Of a stretch of DNA of 16,143 nucleotides, positions 6,225-14,222 are shown piece after piece (position 1 is the first letter of the stretch; every line of letters starts with the position of its first letter). The notes under the pieces are model-generated. The model had not been told where the DNA came from. It made no database searches and worked only from the letters and a program-made list of their open reading frames with translations. A program made the position numbers and the translations under genes. This stretch comes from DATKEG01 sp035544515 (lineage in GTDB: Bacteria > Acidobacteriota > Vicinamibacteria > Fen-336): NCBI GenBank assembly GCA_035544515.1, contig DATKEG010000198.1, positions 1-16,143 on the forward strand, in the 5' to 3' direction.

Positions 6225-7397
6225 GTGCTGGTGCTCGTCCGCTATCACGAGATCGCGCTCAAGGGACGGAACAAGCCCTTCTTCCTCGACAAGCTCGCCC
6301 GGAACCTCGGCCGCGCGACCGCCGACCTCCCCGGGGTGCGGGTGCGCAGGCTCTCCGGGCGGATCTCGGTCGAGTTTCCGGACACGGTGGGATGGGACCA
6401 GGTCCGCGAGCGGGTGGGCTCGGTGTTCGGCGTGGCGAACTTCTCGCGCATCCATCAGACGCCGCCCGACGCGAAGGCCCTGGAGGAGGCAGTGGTGCGC
6501 GCGGTGGCCGGCCTGTCGTTCCGCTCCTTTCGCGTGACCACCCGCCGAGGGTGGAAGGGCTTCCCGCTGCGGTCGGCCGACCTCGACCGCGCGCTGGGCG
6601 CCGCCGTCAACCGCGCCACGGGGGTGCGCGTGGACCTCGAGCGTCCCGAGCTGACGCTCTTCGTCGAGGTGCACAAGGACCGCATCCTCTTCTCGTTCGG
6701 CAAGGAGCCCGGCGCGGGCGGCTTCCCTGTCGGCAGCTCGGGCCGGGTGATGGCGCTGCTCTCGGGCGGCATCGACTCGCCGGTGGCGGCCTGGCGCATG
6801 ATGAAGCGCGGCTGCACGGTCGCGTTCGCGACCTTCCACGCCTTCCCGCTCCAGGACCGCACGGTGATGGACAAGGCGCGCGAGCTCGCGCGCGTGCTCA
6901 CCCGGTACCAGTACCGCAGCCGCCTGCTGCTCGTGCCGTTCGGCGGCGTCCAGCAGGCGATCGTGGCCTCCTGCCCGGCGCCGCTCCGGGTCGTGCTCTA
7001 CCGGCGCTTCATGGTGCGCATCGCGGAGGCGCTGGCCGCGCGCCACCGCGCCAAGGCCCTGGTGACCGGCGAGAGCCTGGGGCAGGTCGCCTCGCAGACG
7101 CTGGACAACATGGCCGTGATCGACCAGGCCGCGGCCGGGCCCATCCTCAGACCGCTGGTCGGCATGGACAAGGAGGAGATCACGCAACAGGCGCGCCGGA
7201 TCGGCAGCTACGAGATCAGCACGCTGCCCGACCAGGACTGCTGCCAGCTCTTCGTGCCGAGGAGCCCGGCCCTGGCCGCGCGCCCGGGCGAGGTCCTGGA
7301 GGCGGAGCGCGCGCTCGACGTGCGCGCGCTGGTCGCCGACGCCGTGCGCGAGACCGCGGAGGAACGTTTCGTCTACCCGGAGGTGATCCCGTCATGA
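6225..7397 (+). CDS. thiI: tRNA 4-thiouridine synthase ThiI, without rhodanese domain
   Basis: Cytoplasmic sulfur-transfer enzyme that adenylates and thiolates uridine 8 of tRNA. The 390 residues comprise an N-terminal ferredoxin-like region and THUMP domain (about 1-165), then the PP-loop ATPase with the ATP motif SGGIDS (180-185). The conserved TGESLGQVASQTL (281-293) and DQDCCQLF (336-343) follow. Cys339 or Cys340 is the probable counterpart of the catalytic Cys of the ATPase domain (E. coli Cys344). It stops soon after, so the C-terminal rhodanese domain that carries the persulfide in E. coli is absent, as in many bacteria. In such cases sulfur is thought to come straight from a cysteine desulfurase. 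The GTG start, six bases after the preceding stop, is set by homology and has no clear ribosome site. A role in thiamine synthesis is doubtful without the rhodanese domain. Confidence 0.95.
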   Translation: MLVLVRYHEIALKGRNKPFFLDKLARNLGRATADLPGVRVRRLSGRISVEFPDTVGWDQVRERVGSVFGVANFSRIHQTPPDAKALEEAVVRAVAGLSFRSFRVTTRRGWKGFPLRSADLDRALGAAVNRATGVRVDLERPELTLFVEVHKDRILFSFGKEPGAGGFPVGSSGRVMALLSGGIDSPVAAWRMMKRGCTVAFATFHAFPLQDRTVMDKARELARVLTRYQYRSRLLLVPFGGVQQAIVASCPAPLRVVLYRRFMVRIAEALAARHRAKALVTGESLGQVASQTLDNMAVIDQAAAGPILRPLVGMDKEEITQQARRIGSYEISTLPDQDCCQLFVPRSPALAARPGEVLEAERALDVRALVADAVRETAEERFVYPEVIPS

Positions 7398-7855
7398 AGA
7401 ACGTGAAGACGACGGCGTGGAGGTGGACCGCCCGCTGGGCGGCCGTGCTGGCCGCGACCTGCGCGCCGGCGGGGGCGGCGCCGGGCGCGCCGGGCGACGC
7501 GCCCTTCACCGTGGACTACTACTACACGGCTCGCTGGGGGCAGGCGGACGAGTTCATCCGCCTGTTCAAGAAGAACCACTATCCCGTGCTCGAGAAGCAG
7601 GTGGAGAGCGGGCGGCTGCTCTCCGTGACCGCGGTCCGCCCGCGCTACCATGGCACCGAGGAAGGCCGCTGGGACTACCGGGTCACGCTCGTCTTCCGCA
7701 GCGTGGCCGCCGCCCACGACAACGCGGGCGAGGAGGCGATCGTGAGGGCCCTCTACCCCGACCAGGAGACCTTCCGCCGCGAGGAGCAACGCCGTTTCGA
7801 GATCCTGGAGGGGCACTGGGACGTGCCGCTGGTGCCCGTGGACCTCGAAAGGTAG
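7394..7855 (+). CDS. Small exported protein of unknown function
   Basis: A 153-residue protein, with a signal peptide (basic start KNVK..R..R, hydrophobic stretch about 16-25, Ala-rich cleavage region near 27-32) and a mature part of about 120 residues. The mature part begins DYYYTARWGQADEFIRLFKKNHYPVL and is rich in aromatic and charged residues; the alternation of strands and helices suggests a small alpha/beta fold like the dimeric alpha-beta barrel proteins (NIPSNAP/antibiotic-monooxygenase-like), but I do not recognise a family with certainty. No catalytic motif or cysteine in the mature part is visible. Its ATG overlaps the thiI stop (ATGA), so translation is probably coupled, although an exported protein and a tRNA-modifying enzyme have no obvious link. 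Function unknown. Confidence 0.8.
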   Translation: MKNVKTTAWRWTARWAAVLAATCAPAGAAPGAPGDAPFTVDYYYTARWGQADEFIRLFKKNHYPVLEKQVESGRLLSVTAVRPRYHGTEEGRWDYRVTLVFRSVAAAHDNAGEEAIVRALYPDQETFRREEQRRFEILEGHWDVPLVPVDLER

Positions 7856-7867
7856 CTCCGACCGCGA

Positions 7868-7876
7868 TGCTATAAT
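7868..7876 (+). promoter_or_regulatory. Extended -10 promoter (TGCTATAAT) for the SirB1-like gene
   Basis: TGC followed by a perfect TATAAT (7871-7876) makes an extended -10 element, which can work without a good -35 box. It begins 13 bases after the stop of the preceding exported-protein gene and ends 23 bases before the GTG at 7900. This suggests that the SirB1-like and aldolase genes start a new transcript here. Confidence 0.55.
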
Positions 7877-7899
7877 CCGCTCACCGGGGCAGCGCGCGC

Positions 7900-8727
7900 G
7901 TGGAAGAGTCGCCGACGAGAAGGCAGTTCGCGGAGATGCTCGCGCGTCCGGACGAGGGCGTGGACGTGGCCCGGGCCGCCCTGCTCATCGCGGGCGAGGA
8001 GTACCCGGGGCTGGACGTGCCGCGCTACCTGGCCCGGCTGGACGAGATGGGCGGGGCCGTACGCCGGAGGATGGACGGCGCGAAGGGCGCGGTGGCGGCG
8101 CTCAACGCCTACCTGTTCGAGGAGGAGGGGTTCCACGGCAACGAGGTGGACTACTACGATCCGCGCAACAGCTTCCTCAACGAGGTGCTCGACCGCCGGA
8201 CCGGCATCCCGATCACGCTCTCCACGGTCTACATCGAGGTCGCGCAGCGCGCGGGCCTGGCCGCGGCCGGCGTGGGGCTGCCCGGGCATTTCATCGTGAA
8301 GGTCTCGGCGGGCCGCGGCGACGTCCTGGTGGATCCCTACCACCAGGGAAGGCGGCTCTCCGCGGAGGACTGCCAGGAGCGGCTCGACCGCATCTACAGC
8401 GGACGGCTCAAGGTGAACGCGGCCATGCTGGCCCCCTGCGCCCGCAAGAGCATCCTCGCGCGCATGCTGCGCAACCTGAAGGCGATCTATCTCAAGACCG
8501 GCGAGCAGGAGCGCGCGCTGCGGATCCTGGACCTCCTCCTGCAGGTGAACCCTCGTTCGGGCGAGGACGTGCGCGACCGCGGGCTGCTCTACGCCGCCCT
8601 GGACTGCTACAACCTGGCCGCGCGCGACCTGCAGGCGTACGTGGAGCTCTTCCCCCGCGCGCCCGAGGCCGCCGAGCTGCGCGAGCAGGTGGCGGAGTAC
8701 CGCGGCAAGGCCGCGCGGGTCAATTGA
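7900..8727 (+). CDS. SirB1-like protein with transglutaminase-like fold and TPR tail
   Basis: A 275-residue soluble protein of the SirB1/transglutaminase-like superfamily 2 (UPF0162). It has an N-terminal helical region, then the conserved core YYDPRNSFLNEVLDRRTG with IPITLS (85-108), GLPGHFIVKV (126-135) and LVDPYHQG (143-150), and ends with TPR-like helices (about 182-270), which probably bind a partner protein. In true transglutaminase enzymes the nucleophile is Cys; in this family the matching region (IPITLSTVY) carries Ser/Thr, while His130 and Asp145 are kept. A catalytic role is therefore doubtful and a binding role more likely; the family's function is not well established. The GTG start fits the family length. 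It precedes the aldolase by 21 bp on the same strand, and a shared transcript from the TATAAT at 7871 is likely. Confidence 0.9.
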   Translation: MEESPTRRQFAEMLARPDEGVDVARAALLIAGEEYPGLDVPRYLARLDEMGGAVRRRMDGAKGAVAALNAYLFEEEGFHGNEVDYYDPRNSFLNEVLDRRTGIPITLSTVYIEVAQRAGLAAAGVGLPGHFIVKVSAGRGDVLVDPYHQGRRLSAEDCQERLDRIYSGRLKVNAAMLAPCARKSILARMLRNLKAIYLKTGEQERALRILDLLLQVNPRSGEDVRDRGLLYAALDCYNLAARDLQAYVELFPRAPEAAELREQVAEYRGKAARVN

Positions 8728-8748
8728 GCAGGCAAGGAGCGTGATCGA

Positions 8749-9855
<1,107 letters not shown>

Positions 9856-10026
9856 CCGGCTCCTCATCGCGAACGAGCTCGGCGTCAAGCGGGATCAGTG
9901 CCTGGAGCATGCCTGCCCCGACGGCGTGGCCTTGTCTCGGAATTTTGGAATCCCTTTAGGACTTCGCCGCTCAGCGGGCCCAGTATGCGACCACTCGCGC
10001 CAGGTCAGCGAGCGGAGAAGGTGTCC
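9856..10026 (+). other. Intergenic spacer after fbaB, no gene seen
   Basis: 171 bases without a supportable gene. GC falls here from the usual 70% or more to about 60%, notably in the stretch around 9940-9960 (AATTTTGG). No hairpin followed by a T-run, tRNA or repeat was seen. An upstream in-frame extension of the next gene (from 9898) runs through it but looks non-coding. Confidence 0.5.
10014..10020 (+). promoter_or_regulatory. Ribosome binding site deciding the start at 10027
   Basis: GGAGAAG lies nine bases (from GGAG) before the ATG at 10027, and the next residues form a clean signal peptide. This supports 10027 over the upstream in-frame ATG at 9898, whose added 43 residues look like translated spacer. 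Confidence 0.65.
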
Positions 10027-10596
10027 ATGAGAATGATGCTGTCGTTTGCCGCCGTCCTGTTGGTCTCTCCGGCACTGTCTGGTGCTGAACGGCACCCGCC
10101 CCAGATAGGGCCTGGAGCTAGAGTGCAGGTTTCGGCCCCCGCGGGGGTGCTGGGCTACACGGTGCAGGGAGAGGCACGCAGGAGCATTCTTGGCACGGTC
10201 GAGGGAATCACCTCCGAGCAACTGACCATCCGTGATGGAAAAGCCTCGCGGACTGTGCCGTTCCGTGACATCTCGCACCTGAAGGTCGCGAATGGCAAGA
10301 AACGCAACGCGCCAGGAGGCGCGATTGCCGGTGGCTTGATCGCCGGCCTTGGAATGACGCTGCTGGCTGCGATGAGTGGGTGCGACGGCTGCGACACTGG
10401 CGACTTCGTCTCGATCATTGGTCTAAGCGCCGCGGGCGGTGCTGCGGCCGGAGCAGGCATCGGCGCTTTGATAAAGACAGATCGCTGGGAACGAGTGGCG
10501 GTGCCGACTCCGATTGTAGGCACCCGCGGACCCTTTCGGCTCTCGGTTTGCGGTGTCCATCGCGGCGCTGTGCTCGGCGTGACGCTCGCGTTCTAG
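10027..10596 (+). CDS. Exported glycine-zipper protein, hypothetical
   Basis: A 189-residue protein with a signal peptide (residues 1-20, cut near SGA), a beta-rich region (about 28-88: GARVQVSAP, ILGTVEGITSEQLTIRDG, TVPFRDISHLKV), then a Gly/Ala-rich hydrophobic part in two blocks (98-117 and 129-149; GGAIAGGLIAG and GGAAAGAGIGALI), the glycine-zipper pattern able to insert in membranes. Between the blocks is a CDGCD loop. It then has KTDRWERVAVP and a final strand-like stretch. Proteins with this order (GARVRVxAP, a variant of 'VGTLxxLDxDxLTLR', glycine zipper, IKTxRWExV) occur in Gemmatimonadota and Acidobacteriota and are of unknown function; I infer a cell-envelope role. Codon use and GC differ from the neighbours. 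The start is fixed by the GGAGAAG before it. It is monocistronic by position, 171 bp from fbaB and 151 bp from mtnB. Confidence 0.75.
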   Translation: MRMMLSFAAVLLVSPALSGAERHPPQIGPGARVQVSAPAGVLGYTVQGEARRSILGTVEGITSEQLTIRDGKASRTVPFRDISHLKVANGKKRNAPGGAIAGGLIAGLGMTLLAAMSGCDGCDTGDFVSIIGLSAAGGAAAGAGIGALIKTDRWERVAVPTPIVGTRGPFRLSVCGVHRGAVLGVTLAF

Positions 10597-10747
10597 CGAC
10601 ATGGCGAGCTGTGCTCGGTCGGACGTGGAATACGCGCCGGAGGCGCCAGGCATATGGATGAGAGCGCGCACGCCCGAGCTTTCAGGCCAACCAGTTTCGC
10701 ATCCTGACCCCCGCCCGGCGCGCTACAATCCTGTCGGCAGCGAATCC
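10597..10747 (+). other. Intergenic spacer before mtnB, no gene seen
   Basis: 151 bases holding the presumed mtn promoter near its right end and a small GCGCC-GGA-GGCGC hairpin (about 10636-10648) without a T-run. I see no SAM-type riboswitch or other structured leader. The frame of mtnB is open through it (to 10601) but reads as spacer. Confidence 0.5.
10724..10729 (+). promoter_or_regulatory. -10-like box (TACAAT) for the mtn operon
   Basis: TACAAT ends 18 bases before the ATG at 10748, in the sequence context CGCTACAATCC, which is like the GCTATAATCC before the SirB1-like gene. No convincing -35 box is visible. It suggests that mtnB-mtnD-mtnC start their own transcript, separate from the island gene. 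Confidence 0.45.
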
Positions 10748-11404
10748 ATGACAGAGGGGCAGGCGCGCGCGGGAGGTCCCACGGTCCGGCAAGGGTTGTC
10801 CGAGGTGGCCCGCCGCCTGGCTGACCTCGGGCGCGAGCTGCACGCGCGCGGTTGGGCCCTGGGGACGAGCGGCAACTTCTCCGCCGTCCTGAGCCGCGAC
10901 CCGCTGCGGCTGGCCATCACGCCGCGCGGCGCCGACAAGGGCCGCCTCGACCCGGCGCAGATCCTCGAGGTGGACGGCGGCGGAGCGACCGTGGCCGGCT
11001 CGGGACGCCCGTCCGACGAGACACGGTTGCACCTCGCCGTCCTCGCCGCGCGCGGCGCGGGGGCGGTCCTGCACACGCACTCGATATGGGCCACGCTCCT
11101 CTCCGAGGCGCACGCCGCGGAGGGGGGCCTGGCCATCGAGGGCTACGAGATGCTCAAGGGCCTCGAGGGCGTGCAGACGCACGAGCACCGCGAGTGGGTC
11201 CCCATCCTGGCCAACGCGCAGGACTGGGCGGCGGCCGCGCCCGCGGTGGAGGGCGTGCTGCGCGATCACCCGGAGGCGCACGCCTTCCTCATCCGCGGGC
11301 ACGGGCTCTACACCTGGGGACGCGACCTCGCCCAGGCGCGGCGCCACCTCGAGGTGCTGGAGTTCCTGCTGGAAGTCGTGGGACGGGCCGGAAGGAGAGC
11401 TTGA
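10748..11404 (+). CDS. mtnB: Methylthioribulose-1-phosphate dehydratase (MtnB)
   Basis: Zinc enzyme of methionine salvage that removes water from methylthioribulose 1-phosphate to give the diketo compound used by MtnC. The 218 residues belong to the class II aldolase/adducin fold: GTSGNFSA (39-46) and ITPRGADKG (57-65) for phosphate binding, the metal ligands H109 and H111 in LHTHSIWAT, H185 in IRGHGLYTWG (182-191), and Glu134 in EGYEMLKG (131-138), which matches the catalytic acid of the family. The ATG at 10748 is chosen because the family begins near VARRLADLGRELHARGWALGT; the upstream in-frame start at 10601 would add 49 spacer residues. No strong ribosome site is visible. It lies 3 bp ahead of mtnD. 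MtnA and the nucleosidase/phosphorylase are not in the window. Confidence 0.95.
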   Translation: MTEGQARAGGPTVRQGLSEVARRLADLGRELHARGWALGTSGNFSAVLSRDPLRLAITPRGADKGRLDPAQILEVDGGGATVAGSGRPSDETRLHLAVLAARGAGAVLHTHSIWATLLSEAHAAEGGLAIEGYEMLKGLEGVQTHEHREWVPILANAQDWAAAAPAVEGVLRDHPEAHAFLIRGHGLYTWGRDLAQARRHLEVLEFLLEVVGRAGRRA

Positions 11405-11407
11405 GAG

Positions 11408-11959
11408 ATGGCGACCATTCGCATCCCGGAGCAGGACCGCACGCTGGCGGACCCCGAGTCGGTGGCGGAGCACCTGGCCACGCTCGGGATCGACTACGAG
11501 CGCTGGCAGCCCGCGCACCCGGTGGCGCCCGACGCGCCGGCCGAGGCCATCCTGGAGGCCTACCGCGAGGAGATCGACCGGCTGAAGGCACGCGGGGGGT
11601 ACGTGACCGCCGACGTCATCGACGTGAAGCCGCACACGCCCGGGCTCGACGCCATGCTCGCGAGGTTCAGCCGCGAGCACTGGCACGACGAAGACGAGGT
11701 GCGCTTCATCATCCACGGCCGCGGCGTGTTCCACATCCACCCGCGCCAGGGGCCGGTGATCGCCCTGGAGGTCGCGGCGGGCGACCTCATCCGCGTGCCG
11801 CGCGGGACGTGGCACTGGTTCGACCTGTGCGCGGAGCGCGAGATCCGCGCCATCCGCCTCTTCCAGGACCCCTCCGGCTGGACCCCGCAGTACACGGACA
11901 GCGGCGTGGACAAGGGCTTCGAGCCCGTGTGCCTCGGCCCCGCCTACCTGCCGCGCTGA
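11408..11959 (+). CDS. mtnD: Acireductone dioxygenase (MtnD)
   Basis: Metal-dependent cupin enzyme that oxidises the acireductone of methionine salvage; with iron it gives the methionine keto acid plus formate, with nickel an off-pathway set of products including CO. The 183 residues hold the metal-binding set: H91 and H93 in EHWHDEDEVRF (90-100), E97 there, and H136 in PRGTWHWFD (131-139), spaced as in the Klebsiella enzyme. Sequence alone does not tell which metal is used. The ATG is well placed after an AAGGAG (11392-11397) ten bases upstream, inside the end of mtnB, so the two are tightly coupled. Length is normal and no essential residue is missing. Confidence 0.96.
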   Translation: MATIRIPEQDRTLADPESVAEHLATLGIDYERWQPAHPVAPDAPAEAILEAYREEIDRLKARGGYVTADVIDVKPHTPGLDAMLARFSREHWHDEDEVRFIIHGRGVFHIHPRQGPVIALEVAAGDLIRVPRGTWHWFDLCAEREIRAIRLFQDPSGWTPQYTDSGVDKGFEPVCLGPAYLPR

Positions 11960-11961
11960 GC

Positions 11962-11976
11962 ATGGCGCCGGCGTGA
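11962..11976 (+). CDS. Possible four-codon minigene (MAPA) between mtnD and mtnC
   Basis: An ATG two bases after the mtnD stop reads ATG-GCG-CCG-GCG-TGA, and its TGA overlaps the GTG start of mtnC as GTGA. It might help ribosomes re-initiate at mtnC, which lacks a ribosome site. It has no ribosome site itself and could be chance. Confidence 0.15.
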   Translation: MAPA

Positions 11977-12701
11977 CCGGGCACCGCCCGGCGGTGGCCG
12001 TGGTGGTGGACATCGAGGGCACGACTACGCCGGTGGCCTTCGTGTACGACGTCCTCTTCCCGTACGCGCGGCGCAACGTGCGCGCGTTCCTGGCCCGCCG
12101 CGCCCACGAGCCGGAGGTCCGCGGCGACCTCGACCGGCTTCGCGCGGAACACGCGGGGGAGGAGGGGGCCGCGGAGACGCCGCCACCCTGGCGGGACGCC
12201 GACGACGTCCGCGACGCGGCGACCGCCTACGTTCTGTGGCTCATGGAGCGCGACCGGAAGTCGACGGGCCTCAAGGCGCTCCAGGGGCGCTTGTGGGAGG
12301 AGGGCTACGGCAAGGGGGAGCTGCTTTCCGACGTCTATCCGGACGTGCCCCCCGCGTTCCGGCGCTGGGACGCGCGCGGCCGAGGACCGTGGATCTTTTC
12401 CTCGGGCAGCGTGCTCGCGCAGAAGATGCTGTTTGGCCACACGCGCGCGGGCGACCTCACGCCCCTCATACGCGGGTACTTCGATACGACCACCGGCCCG
12501 AAGAAGGAGTCGGCGACCTACCGCCGGATCGCCGCGACGATCGGCGTGGCGGCGGAGGACGTGCAGTTCGTGTCGGACTTGACGGCCGAGCTCGACGCGG
12601 CCGGCGAGGCCGGCCTGCGGACCGCCTGGTGCATGCGCGACGGACCGGCCCCCCCGGACGCGCCCCACCGCGTCATCCGCACCTTCGACGAGCTGGGCTA
12701 G
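11973..12701 (+). CDS. mtnC: Enolase-phosphatase E1 (MtnC)
   Basis: HAD-superfamily enzyme that both enolises and dephosphorylates the diketo phosphate to the acireductone used by MtnD. The 242 residues show the E1 form of the HAD motif I, VVDIEGTT (11-18), with Asp13 as nucleophile and Glu15 in place of the usual second Asp. They also show the conserved DRKSTGLKALQG (94-105), motif II IFSSGS (141-146), the lysine in GPKKES (175-180) and the acidic motif VSDLTAELDAA (200-210). The GTG at 11973 fits the family start and overlaps the stop of the possible minigene; there is no clear ribosome site. It is the third gene of the mtn cluster (13 bp after mtnD) and converges with the following lipoprotein gene, the stops being 7 bp apart. 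Confidence 0.95.
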   Translation: MTGHRPAVAVVVDIEGTTTPVAFVYDVLFPYARRNVRAFLARRAHEPEVRGDLDRLRAEHAGEEGAAETPPPWRDADDVRDAATAYVLWLMERDRKSTGLKALQGRLWEEGYGKGELLSDVYPDVPPAFRRWDARGRGPWIFSSGSVLAQKMLFGHTRAGDLTPLIRGYFDTTTGPKKESATYRRIAATIGVAAEDVQFVSDLTAELDAAGEAGLRTAWCMRDGPAPPDAPHRVIRTFDELG

Positions 12702-12708
12702 TGTCCCG

Positions 12709-14169
12709 CTACGGGTTCGTGGACCGGCGGGCCGGGCGGCGGCGGGCCGGCGCGGACGAGCTCCCCGGCGGCGGCAGGTCGCCCGTGCGGACGCCGGCGC
12801 CGACGAACCAGCCGTTGTTGTAACGCGCGTAGGCGCGGGCCCGGTCTCCCTCCATCTGGAAGCGGAGGTGCAGCGAAGGCTCCTCGCCGTCCACGAACAC
12901 GTCGCCGCCCTGCGCGATGAGCGGCGAGAGACCGCGCCGTCCCGGACCGACGCGCAGCTTGAGTGCCCCCCCCTCCGACACCACGCGCATCGCGCGCACG
13001 CCGTCGCGGTACTGTCCGGTGTAGCGTGCGAGGTCCCGGGGGGTGAGGGCCACGCCCGACGACGTCTCGGGGGCGCCGAAGAACAGCCGGCCGATCTCGT
13101 GCTCGAGGGCGGTGGCCGCGACCTCCGCCCCGCTGCGCTCGGTGTTGAGCAGCACGGCGATCGTGACGTCGTCATCCGGATAGCGCGCGAGCACGGCCTT
13201 GTTGCTGCGGCCGCCACCCGTGTGGCCGACCTTGCGGCGGCCGGCGGTCCATCCCAGGCGCGTGCCGTACCCGTAATCCGCCTCGTGGCCGTCGGCCAGG
13301 CGCGTGGGCGTGCGCATGGACTGCACTCCGGCCGCGCCCACCACGCGGCCCTCGTCGAGCGCCTCCTGCCAGCGCACGAGGTCGAGCACGCTCGCGCACA
13401 GCCCGCCGGCGGCGAAGAAGCGCGGCGAGCTCCAGTACGCGGTCGGCTGCGGCCCGTAGGGCCCGCCCTCGTAGTCGACACCGCGGCCGGGCACCGCGGC
13501 GCCGTCCTCGCAATAGCCGGTGTTCGCGAGGCCGAGCGGCGCCGCGAACTCCTCGCGCACGTAGTCGGCGTAGGAACGGCCGGAGATCGTCTCGATCACC
13601 AGGCCGAGCAACGAGAAGTTGTAGTTGCTGTAGTCCCAGCGGCGTCCGGCGGGCATGGCCGTGCCCCCCCGCCGCAGGACGCTCTCCGCGGCGGACCTGG
13701 GCGCGGGGCCGCCGCGGGTGAGTCCGGAGGTGTGGCTCATCAGCTGCCGCAGGGTCAGCCTCCCGATGGCGGGCCGGGCGGCGGGGAAGAAGGCGTGGAG
13801 CGGGTCGTCCAGGCCGAGCTTGCCCTGCTCGGCGAGCCGCAGGATGGCGCCCGCGGTGAAGAGCTTGCTCACGGAGGCGATGGGATACGACGTCTCGGGT
13901 CCCGCCGGCCGGCCCGCGTCGAGGTCGGCGTGCCCGTAGCCCCTGGCCAGCACGGGCGCCCCGCGCCGGAACACGGCCACGGAGAGGCCGGCGATTCCCC
14001 CGCGCTTCATCCCCTCGGTGAGCAGCGCGTCCACGGCGGCGATGAAGCGCGAATGGTCCGGCGAGGGCTCCGGCGACGAAGGCCCCGGCACCTGCGCTTC
14101 GGTGGCCGGCTCGCGCGCGCAGCCGGAGAGCGCGGGACAGGCGAGCAGGAGGGCGAGGGCCAGGCGCAT
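12709..14169 (-). CDS. Lipoprotein serine hydrolase, class C beta-lactamase fold
   Basis: A 486-residue penicillin-binding-protein/beta-lactamase (class C) superfamily serine hydrolase. The start is a lipoprotein signal: a hydrophobic stretch then LSGC (14-17), so Cys17 should be lipid-modified and the protein held at a membrane outside the cytoplasm. The catalytic set is complete: SxxK as S99-V-S-K102, YSN (180-182), the HTGGG motif (316-320) in place of KTG, and MSHTSGL (144-150), a common signature. A C-terminal region (about 380-470) resembles the beta-barrel domain found after many such enzymes; the last 20 residues are Pro/Arg/Ser-rich. It could be an esterase, a D-amino-acid or D,D-peptidase or a transesterase; beta-lactam resistance is not implied. 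The minus-strand upstream region has CAGAAT five bases before the ATG, perhaps another short-leader promoter. Confidence 0.9.
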   Translation of the reverse strand: MRLALALLLACPALSGCAREPATEAQVPGPSSPEPSPDHSRFIAAVDALLTEGMKRGGIAGLSVAVFRRGAPVLARGYGHADLDAGRPAGPETSYPIASVSKLFTAGAILRLAEQGKLGLDDPLHAFFPAARPAIGRLTLRQLMSHTSGLTRGGPAPRSAAESVLRRGGTAMPAGRRWDYSNYNFSLLGLVIETISGRSYADYVREEFAAPLGLANTGYCEDGAAVPGRGVDYEGGPYGPQPTAYWSSPRFFAAGGLCASVLDLVRWQEALDEGRVVGAAGVQSMRTPTRLADGHEADYGYGTRLGWTAGRRKVGHTGGGRSNKAVLARYPDDDVTIAVLLNTERSGAEVAATALEHEIGRLFFGAPETSSGVALTPRDLARYTGQYRDGVRAMRVVSEGGALKLRVGPGRRGLSPLIAQGGDVFVDGEEPSLHLRFQMEGDRARAYARYNNGWFVGAGVRTGDLPPPGSSSAPARRRPARRSTNP

Positions 14170-14222
14170 GTCCTATTCTGCCCGGTTTGAGCCGGCGCGT
14201 GGCCGCGGGGCTCCCTGGACCG

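Larger units (their letters stand above)
9890..10690. other. Lower-GC island between fbaB and the mtn operon
   Basis: Sample 60-base rows in this stretch (9901 and 10201) count about 60% GC, while neighbouring rows are about 70-75%. The gene inside also uses A/T-ending codons more freely (AAA, GAA, CGT, ATT). This may mean recent acquisition, relaxed selection or a lineage-specific gene. No insertion sequence ends, direct repeats or integrase are visible at the borders, which are approximate. Confidence 0.5.

Noticed and set aside
5142..7187. Long minus-strand open frame opposite the flavoprotein and thiI
   Set aside because: Translation is His/Arg/Gly-rich with no domain; the plus strand carries well-supported genes.
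5888..7393. Plus-strand frame open upstream of the exported protein
   Set aside because: It runs out of frame through the flavoprotein and thiI; the signal peptide marks 7394 as the true start.
9898..10026. Upstream start for the glycine-zipper gene (adds 43 residues)
   Set aside because: The extension is not signal-like and has no ribosome site, whereas 10027 has GGAGAAG and a clean signal peptide.
10601..10747. Upstream start for mtnB (adds 49 residues)
   Set aside because: The added part reads as spacer, includes the TACAAT box and is not part of the MtnB family.
10597..10747. SAM-responsive riboswitch before the mtn genes
   Set aside because: I looked for one because of the methionine pathway but see no conserved core or long paired leader; the distance from the likely start site to the ATG is too short.
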